Source of the DNA: Pelodera strongyloides
Lineage: Eukaryota; Nematoda; Chromadorea; Rhabditida; Rhabditidae
Assembly (NCBI GenBank): GCA_036852015.1
Contig: JAANDG010000013.1
Location: forward strand, 372,001 to 436,000
Direction: 5' to 3'
DNA: 64,000 bases
Positions 1 to 13,486 of this stretch are shown piece by piece. The notes beneath the pieces are model-generated. The model worked only from the letters and a program-made list of their open reading frames with translations. It was not told the origin of the DNA and ran no database searches. The first letter of the stretch is position 1; each line of letters starts with the position of its first letter. A program made the translations under genes and the position numbers.

Positions 1-565
1 AAGTATTAGGCGCACATCCAATTCAAATTTAGAACAATACTTCAAACAAGGAACGAGGATTAAAGAACAATATTAGAAACACAACAAAATATAAATTAAC
101 AAGCGTCTCACGCATTCGAGTCTGGTGATTAAAAAAAATCTGCAAATCTCGACAAACACATTTTCTCTTAATTCTTAATGCAAACAAATAGTACATCGAT
201 AAGTAAAGTAACAATGAGGTGACTATGGGCCGAATCACCCACCAAAACGACAACAACACTTCTAAATTACTTGATGAAAGAAGGAAACCCAGACACTCAA
301 CTCAGACTATGTCTTCAACTTGAAACAAAATAAAACATACGGATACGGATACGGGTTTTCTAGAGATCTTCATCTTCACAGGGTAACAATCAATAAATAC
401 ACGGGTGAAAGTAGTGAGCTAAGATAACAGAGAACTGTCAAACAAAGCAACCCAACCTAGCAACATAGTTTTTCGCAGTTAAAAGTGCAGGAAAGGCTCA
501 CATACACAAAATCAAAAATTCATCAAACTGAGCTCGTTCTCTTGTGATAAAAGAGTGCCTCCGAT
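1..565. other. Gene-free stretch downstream of rpb-11
   Basis: AT-rich sequence after the rpb-11 stop codon. I see no open frame with splice signals and no clear repeat. The one open stretch (minus, near 30-260) has no coding character. It probably holds the 3' untranslated region of rpb-11 and intergenic DNA. Confidence 0.5.
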
Positions 566-2482
566 CTATTCCGCGTGTTCCTTCCTGTCTTTAAGTTGGT
601 CCTAAAGCAGAAGGCACAACTTCAAACAAATTCGACGTAAATACGAATAATAGATCATATCGATCACTCAACTCAAGTAAGATTAATGCCTATCCATAGC
701 ATAAAGCAACCCGCCGCATGCGGACGATCACCTCCCGGTCATTAGCTTTCTAGATAGGCGAATAACTTCCCAACAAAACTGTCATGACCACCAAATCCTA
801 ATCCGTAATGATTTATATGCAAATTAGTCTATCATTTCCCGTCGAGGGAGGTGATTTAGACTTAGCACCTCTCAAAAATTGTGAGATGCGGACGTGGACC
901 TAATTTCTAATTTATGCCCGGTGCCTATCTATATATTAAACAAAATACTGACAACATCATTTCTCCCATCTCCAAAGGAATGTAATCAGGAAGAAAACGA
1001 AGATAAAGAAAGAAACCCACAAGAAATCGTTCCTCAAATAGAGATAATTCCGACATGAGGTCCGTTATTGCGAGTGAGAGTGCGTCGGACGGAGTGCATT
1101 GGCCATTGGTTTGTACCTGAACAGCACTAACTATACCAACCACTAATCAAAACGACAACATACAAACACACCCATGATCAGCGTAGAGACTACAATAATA
1201 CAGTACTAGATCAAGAAACTCACACAAAAGAAGAGTACGCTAAAATGAGCTACAAATTCTTCCGCATCACGCCAACAATTCTACACAGTTCGCAAAACAG
1301 AAAAAACAAAGCAAGGCACCAATTAGCCAACCACTATATAAGAACTCCATGAAACACTACGTTTGATTCATTTCCCATTGCTACAAAACTCAATGAAACC
1401 ACAAAAAAATTGAAATGTAACTCTAGGGGTAGGTAGGACAATGAAAGGATAGGAGAACTGGATATCGTATCCAAGTTCCAAGAGTGATATTAATTTGGTC
1501 AAGCTGTATGTCAAGGTAAAGAAAGGTCAAGGGTATACGTAGCTAAGAGCTAAGCACGATAACAGAACTGACAACGAGAAAAAACCAACCCTCAATAAGA
1601 ACTTGTGTTCCAATGGATGTGGGTTACGGTAGCCGGCGAACAGAACATTCGGATCCTTCAGCAATTGACTGAATTTATATTTATTATTTATTTGTTTATT
1701 AAATAATAATAAATAACACCGAGGTGTGCATCAAATAATATGATACATATAACGAAACCATTTGTACTGTAGCCGATTAGTAAACGGGTAAAAGAAAAAT
1801 GGAAAGGTGTATAATATGTAATTTACATTTATTAAAACGCTATGGCAGTAGTAGTAATTTTAAGATTTTGAATTTTATACTCCATTTCCATTCCCATGTA
1901 TTATATGCCATTTTCGGTACCGTACACATAAAATACCCTTACAGCGTTTACAACGTTCATAGAACTAACATTACTGCACAAAATGAACATACACACTAAC
2001 AATACAAATACTAAAATACTTATACTAACACAAAAATAATCTTATATTCACAAAAAATAATATGAACAATAAGCCGAAAAGGAACCCACTGTTTGAGCAG
2101 GTTACCCAGGGTATGGTCTTCTTTGTTGACCGTGAACACAGCACAATTTGGCACCTGGAAAATAATACTCAATCACAAAAAAAACAGGAAATTAGACCCA
2201 AAAAAAATTTATACATAAGAAATGAGAAATGCTGAAATCAAAGAGTTGTGAACTATGAGTGCTCATAAGAACCACGCGGATTCAGAAATAACATTGGTGG
2301 TTAAAAAAATGAGGCCGTCCGCTGTTCCACGTGTCCACAAAACCCATAATTTTGAGAATTAAAAAATAGATTTGCAAAAAAATAAACGCCAATGTAGGGT
2401 TCACCTTAGTATCAATCTCGTATTCAACCTTCTTCTCATCGTCGAATATAATGAACGAGTCGAATGCCGATGGTGCGTTCAT
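566..2482 (-). CDS. rpb-11: DNA-directed RNA polymerase II subunit RPB11
   Basis: Small core subunit of nuclear RNA polymerase II that pairs with RPB3 in the alpha-like assembly platform. Exons (complement): 2405-2482, 2090-2154, 1590-1668, 1021-1116, 566-601. They join in frame to 117 aa, the same length as human RPB11. Hallmarks in order: the N-terminus [10 protein letters not shown], the L13-type dimerisation motif [11 protein letters not shown] (about residues 34-44), [13 protein letters not shown] (about 55-67), and a C-terminal helix with ISELSL-like residues [11 protein letters not shown] followed by [11 protein letters not shown]. The start matches the conserved MNAP start and lies 5 nt after a TTTTGCAG acceptor, so the mRNA is probably trans-spliced there. 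dcs-1 lies 1.15 kb upstream on the same strand. I see no defects. The family assignment is very secure. Confidence 0.97.
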
Positions 2483-3289
2483 ACTTCCTGCAAAAGAGAA
2501 CAAAGATTACGCTCACAGTAAGATCACATACTACCAGGATTAAAACAGTATGACACGTGGTTTCTGAAGGGTATTCACGACAACTGAAACCATAAACCGC
2601 TGCAGAACAACTCGTAGGCAAAAGCACTGAACCGTCTTTCAATCAATAAATGACCCCATCCCGTAGACTTGCGATGTGTCAAAAGAAAAACGGTGCGCCA
2701 CTTTGTCGGATTTTGTGCCTGAACGCTTCACAAACCAAGTACCATACTCTAACAATATAATCAAGGTTAAGGCATCACATCAAACGGTATTAATAAATAA
2801 TAGATATGATATTGGATCTGAACCATTAGATCGAAAATAACAAGGGACAACAACACTTATACTAAACTGCCAAACGTGCGGCACGAGGCACGATCTTATT
2901 TATTCAACAAAATGTCAACTGGAATAAGAAATTGAAATAGCATAGAGAATAGAGATAACAATATGAGACCGTTCACAAAACCGGCATTATTAAAACTAAA
3001 TTTCAGAATTTCAGACAAATAAATAAATAAACTAAATGTATAGAAGACTCTTTTTACATAAATAACCGAATAACCCACAAATTACACGCTAAAAAATTAA
3101 AATTCAACTAAAATACTAAAAACATCCGATGCGGAAAACAGCTACAAAATAAAAGGAAAAGGAATACCTTATCTTGTAAATCGTCTATTAAATAAACATG
3201 AAATCACCAACGAACAATAAACTCTTTCACATCAAATGATCAAATATCAAATTGCTACACAATAATACATGACAACATATTAAAGCGAT

Positions 3290-3502
3290 ATAACGGCCGG
3301 TTGTTGAATTATATGTTAAACAACTGCATTTCATTTCCATATGTTGCATGCAAATGAATGAATATAATTGGACCAAAGAAATCGCGGAGTCATTCGTATA
3401 CACTATATGGTAATATATACACTATATGGTAATATATACACTATATGGTAATATAGTGTCCAACATTTGTTGCAAAAAAAACGGCTGTTATATCGCTTTA
3501 AA
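3290..3502. mobile_element. TTAA palindromic MITE between dcs-1 and rpb-11
   Basis: Inverted ends TTAAAGCGATATAACGGC and its complement flank ~210 bp that contain three tandem copies of a TATATACACTATATGG-type motif. It belongs to the TTAA class seen throughout the window. It occupies the dcs-1/rpb-11 intergenic gap. Confidence 0.8.
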
Positions 3503-3633
3503 ACAAATAGCGCCTAGCGCTTTCAAAAAGTTGAATAAATTAACTCACGTTCAGGCCTCCACCTTCAAGCTAGCAACGGCAAAACACAACAGACACCGAA
3601 ACGTTCACACCACCTTTTCGCTCCTCAGAAATC

Positions 3634-6600
3634 TCAAAACTCATCGATCCGGCCAGCTTCTTGGAACATTCTCAATAGATTATCCGACTTCTTTCTCGTA
3701 AACGACAGAGTGGCTTTCTGAAATATGGAAGAAACAATTAATAAGAAAAATGAGCATGAAAACTTCCAAAGAAGCAAGAAACTTCCAAAAGCACTTATTA
3801 CTTATGTACATATTACATTACTTATTATTTTATATAAATGGTTGCTTATTTATAATACAGGTAAACATCTAACGGACTAATAAACCAACTAACTGAATCT
3901 CACATCTCACATCAATCGTAAATTCCTCTCAAAATACATAAATGAACATAAAGTAAACAAATGAAAACCTGGTAATAGTCCGGGACGAGTTGAATATTAT
4001 TGATCACGTCATTGAGCAGAATGGCACTGAGCGTTGTTGATGCAGGAGCTTCGTACCTGAAATCCATATTTTATAGTGAAAGGCGAAAAATCGCAACTTG
4101 AGATGGGATCAAGAGCACAGAGCAGTCTTAATCAAACTCAACATCTCAATCTACACACATGGGGTCTTAAAACAATATAGGGCGCATTCGAGTTGTGCAA
4201 AATGCAAAAATTTCGCGAAATATTCTGTTCGAGTTGATAGGGTGAGAGACTGTTGACAAATAAGAGGGCCCAGAAAAAAAAACAAGACTCTGCAAATGAG
4301 CGGGAGCGGGCTATTCGGCTATTTCATAGCGCGCTAACACTGACTAACAGTGAACTCGAACTGATTATTTCGTATTTTGCCCAACTCGAATGCGCCCATA
4401 GAAACAAATTAGCAAGGAAAACATATAAGTAAATTGGTAAATGTACAATTCATGTAGTTATCGTATTGTAAAAATACCTTCTAAATTAATAAATTTAAAT
4501 ACTTAATACTTTATCAAATATTACAGTAGCTGGCAAGAAAACTACAGACAACAATACAACTCACTTGAGGTTGACGAAATGCACATGAAGATGATAAAAT
4601 GATGGCTGGTAGTGGAAATACGCACGAATTTGGTCTTTGCGCAGTCCGTATCTGAAAATAACGAATGCATAAACATGTCAGCTATGCTGCAGACTACAAA
4701 CTACAACAGCTAAAATGTAAGTTAAACTCGTATACCGCCGAGAATGACAACGGAGCATAGGCTTTCTATTTCAGTTGGCTTTGGCTCTTTCCTGACCAAT
4801 GATAGCGGCGGAACACCTTTTGAGCACCAAAAATGAAGTTAATGAGTGTAAATGCCAGAATAGCGAAAGCGAACATACAGAAGAGAAGTTGGACAATTAC
4901 AAACGAAAATGAGAATTACCACATTTACCAAAATCTATAAAATGAAACTAGAAACTAGAAACAAAACAAACTTCTCAGTAATTGCTTGCATGCACTTGTC
5001 GCGCACGTTTTCCAACAAGGGGAGATCATTGGCAGTCAAATCTCTAAAAGAAGGAAAATGATAAAGATAAAGTAAAAATTGCGGATGGGGAACTTCTAAT
5101 CTTCTAATTCCCAATTTCCCAATTTTCAATTCATTACCATTAGGGCGCGTTCGGGATTGATTTTCCGAAAGGAAACTCGGCCAAATTCTCGTTCGGGATG
5201 GACTTTTTGGAAACGTTCCAATGCTTGGAGAAAACAAAAAATACAGTATGAATTAGCTTGCGAAAAACGTTTCCCGCGCATATGTTTCAAATTTTCCATG
5301 CTAATTCATACTGTATTTTTTGTATTCTCCAAGCATTAGAACGTTTCCAAAATGTCCATCCCGAACGAGGATTTGGCCGAGTTTCCTTTCGGAAAATCAA
5401 TCCCGAACGCGCCCTTAGGCATACGATTTTCATTCAAAACTCAAAAAGTGGAACGCATCAGATCAGAATCATATGAAATACACCAAACAACTGCGTCCTT
5501 CTAATAAATATTTGTTGGTCGAGTCGATAGATGAGGCAAAAACGTGAATTTTGTAAATGACCAACATCAACCGATCAACCCTAATATGTCAGTTCAGTGA
5601 GGACACCAACATACTAACAAGGGGGCTTGTGCGTAAAAATAAAAGAGTAATACTGCGGAATGTAGTATAAATACGATCATAACAAGTAGCTCAGTTCGTC
5701 CACGACAAAACCACTCTACCTGACAGACTTGATTCCCTTCCTGTGTACCATTGCCAGAACGTACAGGTTTTCCACGGTCTTTCCGTCCCACTGAAATATA
5801 ACCATTTAACCAAACTGTATACATACAAAAAACACTTACTATCCAAGATAAAAAAAACACACAGATACAAGGTGCATGGTGACGGTGGAGTAGCAATAAC
5901 AGAATTCCGTATGTGCCACAAAAACCTAATTTAGGTATTTAGGTCTGTGAAAACACTGAAAGGATAAGAAACCAAAATATTCCAAAATTAAAAAGAAGAA
6001 GCCAACCACACCAACCTTGAGGTCTGGAGCCAGGATGAAACCATTCTGTGGATCAGGGTCCTCAAAAATAATCCTCTCAGCCTCCGCTTCCTTGTTTAGA
6101 AAGTTGTACACCCACTGAAAATTCGACATTATTGTTATTTGTGGAGCAACCATTATCACCATTATCATGTTGTTAACTATGTAGAATTAACAATAAAATG
6201 TTTGAGAGCCGGAGAGCGCATTCGGGGTGGCCATTACCAAAAAAAAATGTTTGGTGGAGTGGAGCCAGTAGTGTCATAAGCACGACCATAAACTCATCAT
6301 TCACGTAAAATTCTCAATTGTGCACTGATATGTAACTCAGAGTCATGCGACACACACACGGAAACGGAAATAAATTGAAAACTCACTCCCAAACTGTGCT
6401 GATACTTTTCAATGTATTGAAGCGTAATCGTCTTATAGTCTTCATATGTTTCCATTATCACAAATTTCTCCTCACTTTTATATTTGGCAATCAACTTTTC
6501 GTTGGCTGGATAGATCAGGCTGCTGTTCACAACTAAATCGACGAGTAAATATGTGAGACGATGTATAAAATCAACCAAGCTCGTTAAATAGGTTAGCAAT

Positions 6601-7438
6601 ATTTAGCGTTAAATAGGTTAGTAATATGATATTTACAATAAAAAATGTTGCGCATTCACCCACCATTGAGTTCCGCACGAACCAAGAGCTCATAGTTTCC
6701 AAACACATCGTTTTTGGCCAACTCCTTCAGGTAACTTCCAGCAACCAACTAAATGGGGTCCGAATGAAGTGCAAGTGCAAAGTCCATAGTCATATCGCCA
6801 AACACTCCCATACACATAGTCGATACGAAATTACCATTCACGAACAAAACACTTATGATACTCGATGCATTATATATAAAAAGTAGCTAGATACTCGATG
6901 CATACAAATAATGCAATAGCTTACTCGTTCAATGTGTTGCTGATCCTCGGGAAAGGCAGACTTATTGAGTAGAAGAATGCCCTGCTCACCATTCTTCTGG
7001 GAAAGGAGCACAAATAAACTCTGAACAAAGATGTTTTTAAGTTTCATCGGTACTGGCCACAATTTGGCGCCTAAAATCAAGCACGCACAACCTCCGCTTT
7101 GGTTTTGGCCATCCCAGAAAGCTACTCCAAATGGATACAGTTGATTGAAGCAGGGACCAGGGACCACCTATCAAAATGTCCCTATCACTAAAATAAACAT
7201 GGCCACACCCGAACATCTCCACTACGCAAAAAATTATACCGATTACACTGCTCACCTTATGACTAGCATCGCTCGCCAATATTTCAACGAAACGAGACGT
7301 TTTCAGCCATTTTTGTGCTTCTTCCTCAGTTGATAACACCGCACCTTCAACGGGAGGGTTCGTGGGTGGAGGAGCGGTAGCGGGAACAACTTCGGTGGGA
7401 GGAACATCAAGAACACTCGTTTCGCTTTCAGATACCAT
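3634..7438 (-). CDS. dcs-1: m7GpppX scavenger decapping enzyme DcpS
   Basis: Histidine-triad pyrophosphatase that cleaves the cap dinucleotide left after 3'-to-5' mRNA decay; nematode DCS-1 is also linked to XRN-1 and microRNA turnover (established knowledge). Exons (complement): 7256-7438, 6925-7020, 6664-6748, 6387-6532, 6016-6114, 5720-5790, 4972-5043, 4565-4651, 3969-4056, 3634-3717. They join in frame to 336 aa; human DCPS is 337 aa. Visible family blocks: [31 protein letters not shown], the helix [20 protein letters not shown], the HIT motif HLHVHF at residues 271-276 (central His273 is the expected nucleophile), and the C-terminal block [19 protein letters not shown]. The N-terminal ~40 residues are acidic and Pro-rich. 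The ATG directly follows a TTAATTCAG acceptor, which suggests trans-splicing. Introns hold two palindromic transposons (4180-4397, 5143-5414). Confidence 0.97.
4180..4397. mobile_element. Palindromic MITE, GGGCGC-terminal family
   Basis: Ends GGGCGCATTCGAGTTG and its complement, in a dcs-1 intron, flanked by ATA on both sides. It resembles the elements at 5143 and 54895 in terminal GGGCGC and size. Confidence 0.75.
5143..5414. mobile_element. Palindromic MITE, GGGCGC-terminal family
   Basis: Almost the whole element folds back on itself; ends are GGGCGCGTTCGGGATTG and its complement. TTA flanks it on each side, a TWA-type duplication typical of PIF/Harbinger elements. It lies in a dcs-1 intron. 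A sister copy lies at 54895-55154. Confidence 0.85.
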
Positions 7439-7741
7439 CTGAATTAAGGTAAAGAAGGATGTAACAATCACTATCCAACATTGTGAGACTACAATGAACT
7501 CTAATTAACTGAGAACAGTTCAAAGAAAGGTTGTTTCCCACAAGAATTGCAGTGTTTGGAATGTCGTCACTAAACTTACATACTGGTAATAAACTTAAAT
7601 AAACTTTCGAAAAAAAAACAGACAAGGAAAAAAAATTTGGTTTTGGTCCCCGGCGGCAAATAGAGGGGGCGGAGCTAGACAAATGAGCGTCCGGTAAACA
7701 TTGAAGTAAACGCACAATTGAAGCAAACCTATCGGGCCAGA

Positions 7742-7852
7742 GCACAGACTTCGCACAGGGTCAGCACGAAGTAAGCACAGAAATCGCACAAGTGTGCGCA
7801 CAAACGTGATTTCTGTGCTAAACCTGTGCGATTTTTGTGCTTGCCCTGTGCG
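7742..7852. repeat. TGTGCGATTT-type interspersed repeat
   Basis: Clustered direct and inverted copies of a motif close to TGTGCGATTTCTGTGC. The same motif cluster recurs at 16160-16310, so this is a dispersed repeat rather than unique regulatory DNA. Confidence 0.6.
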
Positions 7853-7969
7853 ATCAGCCCCCTATTCGGCCAGGATTCAACCCCCAATAATAGTTACTAA
7901 AATTGAATAGAGCCATCACAGAACAGTAAAACAAGTTCATACACACATGTATAAGATATAAAACATATT

Positions 7970-8620
7970 TATTCCGCAAACTGAGCACATAATGAGGGAG
8001 AAAACCGTAGCAGCCCAATGGCAGCTGCTCCAATGCAAATGCATCGTAATCCAGATTCGCATCCGCCTGCTTGGAAACTTCTTCAGTGGATTCTGCCTCA
8101 GAATAACACGACGCTGATCGAGCTGTAAAGGAACAAACTATATTATTTATCAGAGAAATTCAAATAAAAGAAAAAGACGAGTGTTGAATTCCTATGCACC
8201 GTTCGACAAAATTGTTCTATAAATTGTAAAGAATATGCTCACCTCTCCTACTTGTCAGGTTTCCCTTCCTTCCCAAGTTTTCGAACCACAACTACGGCTG
8301 TTCGCCGGGCCGGGCAGCTTCCCGAATGCGCTTTCGGAGTCTCTTGCTTGCATCGTTCGTCAGAAGTGTTCATCTCCCTAAAACAACAAGTTTGCTAACA
8401 TAAGCCGCAAATCCTTGTTTTCAACAATAGGATCTTGTTGATCGCTGAACCAACAAACACAAACACACGTAGCACAGGCGTAGTATTCGTGAAATAAGAG
8501 TTCCACACTTGGTGCAAACAGTCAAAGATTCGTAAGAAAGGGGGAAATTACTTCAATTACGTACCGTTTCTGCCTTTCAGGCGCTTCAGATCTCTGATTC
8601 TGCATTTATGCGGACGCATG
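7970..8620 (-). other. Possible small minus-strand gene, unresolved
   Basis: Three exon-like open pieces lie here on the minus strand. One is near 8570-8600, between a TGCAG acceptor and an ACG|GTACGT donor. One is near 8250-8380, after a GTTTTAG acceptor, and reads MNTSDERCKQETPKAHSG and onward. One is near 7970-8125, after a TTTACAG acceptor, with an acidic stretch EAESTEEVSKQADANLDYDA. The first two join in frame, but the third joins only with a frameshift. I recognise no family. It could be a small gene I cannot splice correctly, a decayed gene, or chance. Confidence 0.2.
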
Positions 8621-9384
8621 TTCGTTAAATTCATTATTTATGTTGTCCCGATTCTGGCGATGTCCCTGACGATTAGAAAACAGGAGTATCTGAAGACAAA
8701 AATACTGCATCGAACTAACTATCAAGATACGAGTATGCCCCATTGAATATAAAACGGGGAGGGTACTAAACCCGGCCCGGCCCTCCGACCGTACCGTAGT
8801 TCCGGCCCGTATGCGTGTCGCGTCGGGGCTCATTTCTGTGATTTTAAAAATGTAGTCAATATACAAAATTAGAAAAAAAACTAAATTAAAGGCATATTTC
8901 TCATGTTTATGGCTTGGTTAGCTGGAAAAGGTGCTATAGCAATCCATTAGGTAGCTTTCCATGGGATTGTTTCTATTTTTGATACTGTGCACCATTTTAC
9001 GTCAAAATTGAAGTATCGGCGTTGAGATTTTACCGAGCGTGCTCTAATTTTTGGGAAATCATCATAAGCTAATTGTAATCCTCCTTGTGTAATGCTAATG
9101 CTGGGTCACACCATTGCACACAACTTGGTAGCACGTCTGGTTTTCCCAGTCGCGTATGGCATTATAATATGAAAACACACCATTGCACAGAAGCGTGGAG
9201 CCTCCTGAGCAGTAAATAGAAGAAAGAATTCCGTAGTTGTACATAACAGTTCATGAGCCTAAATGGAGAGAAATAAGAGGAAAATTACGAGTTGCGGAGA
9301 AACTATTCATATGCAATTGCTTGCCATATATAATTAACAATTGCTGGCGAACCTTGGCACGTGCGGAAAGCATCACTGCGTCAC

Positions 9385-12300
9385 AAGAAGTCTTCGAAGA
9401 CACGAGGGCTGACGACACGACTGCATCCATCATTCCGTACGGTGAGCCTCCTCACCTAAATCAGACAGGAGACAGAACCACATAGAGACTCTTATCTTAG
9501 TGGCTACTATTATTCAGCATTAGTCTAACTACTGCAGTCTCAACAACTGGCACAAATTACACAAACGTTTCGATGCGCCTCGAAGTTTCGAAGCGCCTCG
9601 TATTCGGCAGGCGCCCCGCAGCAGCCATCTTCCCCTACCTATCTAAACTAAACTAAATATTTTAACTAGAGTGCCACGCTGCTTCATGACTAATAATAAA
9701 AATATATGTGGTACCCCATGCGCGCTAGGCAGGAAACTGGCGCGGGACGAGCACACACTACACTCGAAGTGTGGAACTCGTATTCGGCAGGCGTCCCGCA
9801 GCAGCCATCTTCCCCTACCTATCTAAACTAAACTAAATATTTTAACTAGAGTGCCACGCTGCTTCATGACTAATAATAAAAATATATGTGGTACCCCATG
9901 CGCGCTAGGCAGGAAACTGGCGCGGGACGAGCACACACTACACTCGAAGTGTGGAACTCGTATTCGGCAGGCGCCCCGCAGCAGCCATCTTCCCCTACCT
10001 ATCTAAACTAAACTAAACTAAATATTTTAACTAGAGTGCCACGCTGCTTCATGACTAATAATAAAAATATATGTGGTACCCCATGCGCGCTAGGCAGGAA
10101 ACTGACGCGGGACGAGCACACACTACACTCGAAGTGTGGAACTCGTATTCGGCAGGCGCCCCGCAGCAGCCATCTTCCCCTACCTATCTAAACTAAACTA
10201 AACTAAAATAAATATTTTAACTAGAGTGCCACGCTGCTTCATGACTAATAATAAAAAATATATGCGGTACCCCATGCGCGCTAGGCAGGAAACTGGCGCG
10301 GGACGAGCACACACTACACTCGAAGTGTGGAACTCGTATTCGGCAGGCGCCCCGCAGCAGCCATCTTCCCCTACCTATCTAAATTAAACTAAACTAAATA
10401 TTTTAACTAGAGTGCCACGCTGCTTCATGACTAATAATAAAAATATATGCGGTACCCCATGCGCGCTAGGCAGGAAACTGGCGCGGGACGAGCACACACT
10501 ACACTCGAAGTGTGGAACTCGTATTCGGCAGGCGCCCCGCAGCAGCCATCTTCCCCTACCTATCTAAACTAAACTAAACTAAATATTTTAACTAGAGTGC
10601 CACGCTGTTTCATGACTAATAATAAAAATATATGTGGTACCCCATGCGCGCGAGGCAGGAAACTGGCGCGGGACGAGCACACACTACACTCGAAGTGTGG
10701 AACTCGTATTCGGCAGGCGTCCCGCAGCAGCCATCTTCCCCTACCTATCTAAACTAAACTAAACTAAATATTTTAACTAGAGTGCCACGCTGCTTCATGA
10801 CTAATAATAAAAATATATGTGGTACCCCATGCGCGCGCTAGGCAGGAAACTGGCGCGGGACGAGCACACACTACATTCGAAGTGTGGAACTCGTATTCGG
10901 CAGGCGCCCCGCAGCAGCCATCTTCCCATACCTATCTAAACTCAACTAAACTAAATATTTTAACTAGAGTGCCACGCTGCTTCATGACTAATAATAAAAA
11001 TATATGTGGTACCCCATGCGCGCTAGGCAGGAAACTGGCGCGGGACGAGCACACACTACACTCGAAGTGTGGAACTCGTATTCGGCAGGCGCCCCGCAGC
11101 AGCCATCTTCCCCTACCTATCTAAACTAAACTAAACTAAATATTTTAACTAGAGTGCCACGCTGCTTCATGACTAATAATAAAAATATATGTGGTACCCC
11201 ATGCGCGCTAGGCAGGAAACTGGCGCGGGACGAGCACACACTACATTCGAAGTGTGGAACTCGTATTCGGCAGGCGCCCCGCAGCAGCCATCTTCCCATA
11301 CCTATCTAAACTCAAACTAAACTAAATATTTTAACTAGAGTGCCACGCTGCTTCATGACTAATAATAAAAATATATGTGGTACCCCATGCGCGCTAGGCA
11401 GGAAACTGGCGCGGGACGAGCACACACTACACTCGAAGTGTGGAACTCGTATTCGGCAGGCGCCCCGCAGCAGCCATCTTCCCATACCTATCTAAACTAA
11501 ACTAAACTAAATATTTTAACTAGAGTGCCACGCTGCTTCATGACTAATAATAAAAATATATGCGGTACCCCATGCGCGCTAGGCAGGAAACTGGCGCGGG
11601 ACGAGCACACACTACACTCGAAGTGTGGAACTCGTATTCGGCAGGCGCCCCGCAGCAGCCATCTTCCCCTACCTATCTAAACTAAACTAAATATTTTAAC
11701 TAGAGTGCCACGCTGCTTCATGACTAATAATAAAAATATATGTGGTACCCCATGCGCGCGAGGCAGGAAACTGGCGCGGGACGAGCACACACTACACTCG
11801 AAGTGTGGAACTCGTATTCGGCAGGCGTCCCGCAGCAGCCATCTTCCCCTACCTATCTAAACTAAACTAAATATTTTAACTAGAGTGCCACGCTGCTTCA
11901 TGACTAATAATAAAAATATATGTGGTACCCCATAACCCCATGCGCGCTAGGCAGGAAACTGGCGCGGGACGAGCACACACTACATTCGAAGTGTGGAACT
12001 CGTATTCGGCAGGCGCCCCGCAGCAGCCATCTTCCCATACCTATCTAAACTCAACTAAACTAAATATTTTAACTAGAGTGCCACGCTGCTTCATGACTAA
12101 TAATAAAAATATATGTGGTACCCCATGCGCGCTAGGCAGGAAACTGGCGCGGGACGAGCACACACTACACTCGAAGTGTGGAACTCGTATTCGGCAGGCG
12201 CCCCGCAGCAGCCATCTTCCCCTACCTATCTAAACTCAACTAAACTAAATATTTTAACTAGAGTGCCACGCTGCTTCATGACTAATAATAAAAATATATG

Positions 12301-12860
12301 TGGTACCCCATGCGCGCTAGGCAGGAAACTGGCGCGGGACGAGCACACACTACACTCGAAGTGTGGAACTCGTATTCGGCAGGCGCCCCGCAGCAGCCAT
12401 CTTCCCCTACCTATCTAAACTAAACTAAATATTTTAACTAGAGTGCCACGCTGCTTCATGACTAATAATAAAAATATATGTGGTACCACCCCCGCGTAGA
12501 ATAAGTCACGTCATCATACTCAATTACAACAAAAATGAAATGAATAAAATTTCTACAATAGACCTACACCCCATGTCGCGCAAGACCCCCGTATATAATA
12601 TATCATGTCATCCTACTCAACAAAAATGGAATGAATACGATTCACCGGTTCTGGTTTTCTGTAGACTTCTGCGCCTGCACTGCGGAGCTCTTCTCAGTCG
12701 ACCCGAGGTAGTAGACCAGTTGAGTAGACAACGAGTCGAGCGCTATCTGAAAAAATCTCATTACGTATTCAGTTGAAATTTTCTTCTATGATAGCACCGA
12801 TATAAACGTATACTTTCAAGATGCAAATCAAAATAATTTAGTGAAGAATCTTGGATTATT
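9385..12860 (+). mobile_element. Repetitive element copy A with 16 tandem ~180 bp units
   Basis: A unique left segment (9385-9600) is followed by 16 head-to-tail units of 180-190 bp (about 9600-12485), then a unique right segment ending with GGATTATT at 12860. The same left and right segments border the inverted copy at 55921-57477, so this is one dispersed element, not a local satellite. Each unit holds AACTAGAGTGCCACGCTGC, GGTACCCCATGCGCGC and CACACTACACTCGAAGTGTG. Units differ by a few substitutions and by the number of AACTA pentamers. Open frames of ~100 aa inside are repeat artefacts. I see no terminal inverted repeat and no transposase. Confidence 0.85.
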
Positions 12861-12959
12861 ACGCAAAGATAAACATTGTGCTCAGTCTCGTATAGGAATT
12901 TTATATTTACGCAGAGCTTCAGCAATGAAAAGGTGAAAAGGAAGAAGGCAAGTTATGCG

Positions 12960-13360
12960 CACGCACAGGAAACATCGAGTATGTATAAACTTGGCGAAAC
13001 TTGGCGAACAACAACTGCGTCGCCTGAGGATAAGAGGGAGAGAGAGAGGGGCAGGGGAGAGAGCGAGAGAGGCAGATACGGAGGGAGGAAGAGAGAGAGA
13101 GACTGAGCTTGGTTGACAAAGGAGACTAGGAGACGTTGTGGTTGGGAATGAATAAACTATGAAGACGAATGTCGTAGTGGGGGCGGAGTCTCACGTTGGG
13201 GTCAAGGTCAAGGGTACAGATGCAAATGGTATGGGAACAACATCTGCGTCGCCTGAGGCTAACAATAAGAGGGAGAGAGAGAGAGAGGGGCAGAGGAGAG
13301 GGCGAGGGAGGCAGAGACGGAGGGAGGAAGACGGAAGAGAGAGAGACAGAGTTGGGTGTT
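12960..13360 (+). repeat. Duplicated module with (GA)n arrays
   Basis: Two related modules (about 13000-13110 and 13220-13360) each begin with ACTGCGTCGCCTGAGG- or TCTGCGTCGCCTGAGG-type sequence and run into purine arrays of GAGAGAGG. No coding signal. Confidence 0.75.
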
Positions 13361-13486
13361 TGAACCTTATCATCGCGTCACGCTAAACAACCCACCTTTA
13401 ACAGGTTAAAAAATAACGAATTATAAAGCAGTAATAGAAAGGATGCGAAGCCCTTTACAGTGAAATCAACTGACCATTACGCCCCA

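Noticed and set aside
10819..12418. Several ~100 aa plus-strand ORFs with near-identical sequence
   Set aside because: They are the same frame of consecutive ~180 bp satellite units; short, stop inside the array, no homology expected.
9600..12485. CRISPR-like array of regular repeats
   Set aside because: Units are contiguous tandem copies of ~180 bp without unique spacers, in a eukaryotic genome.
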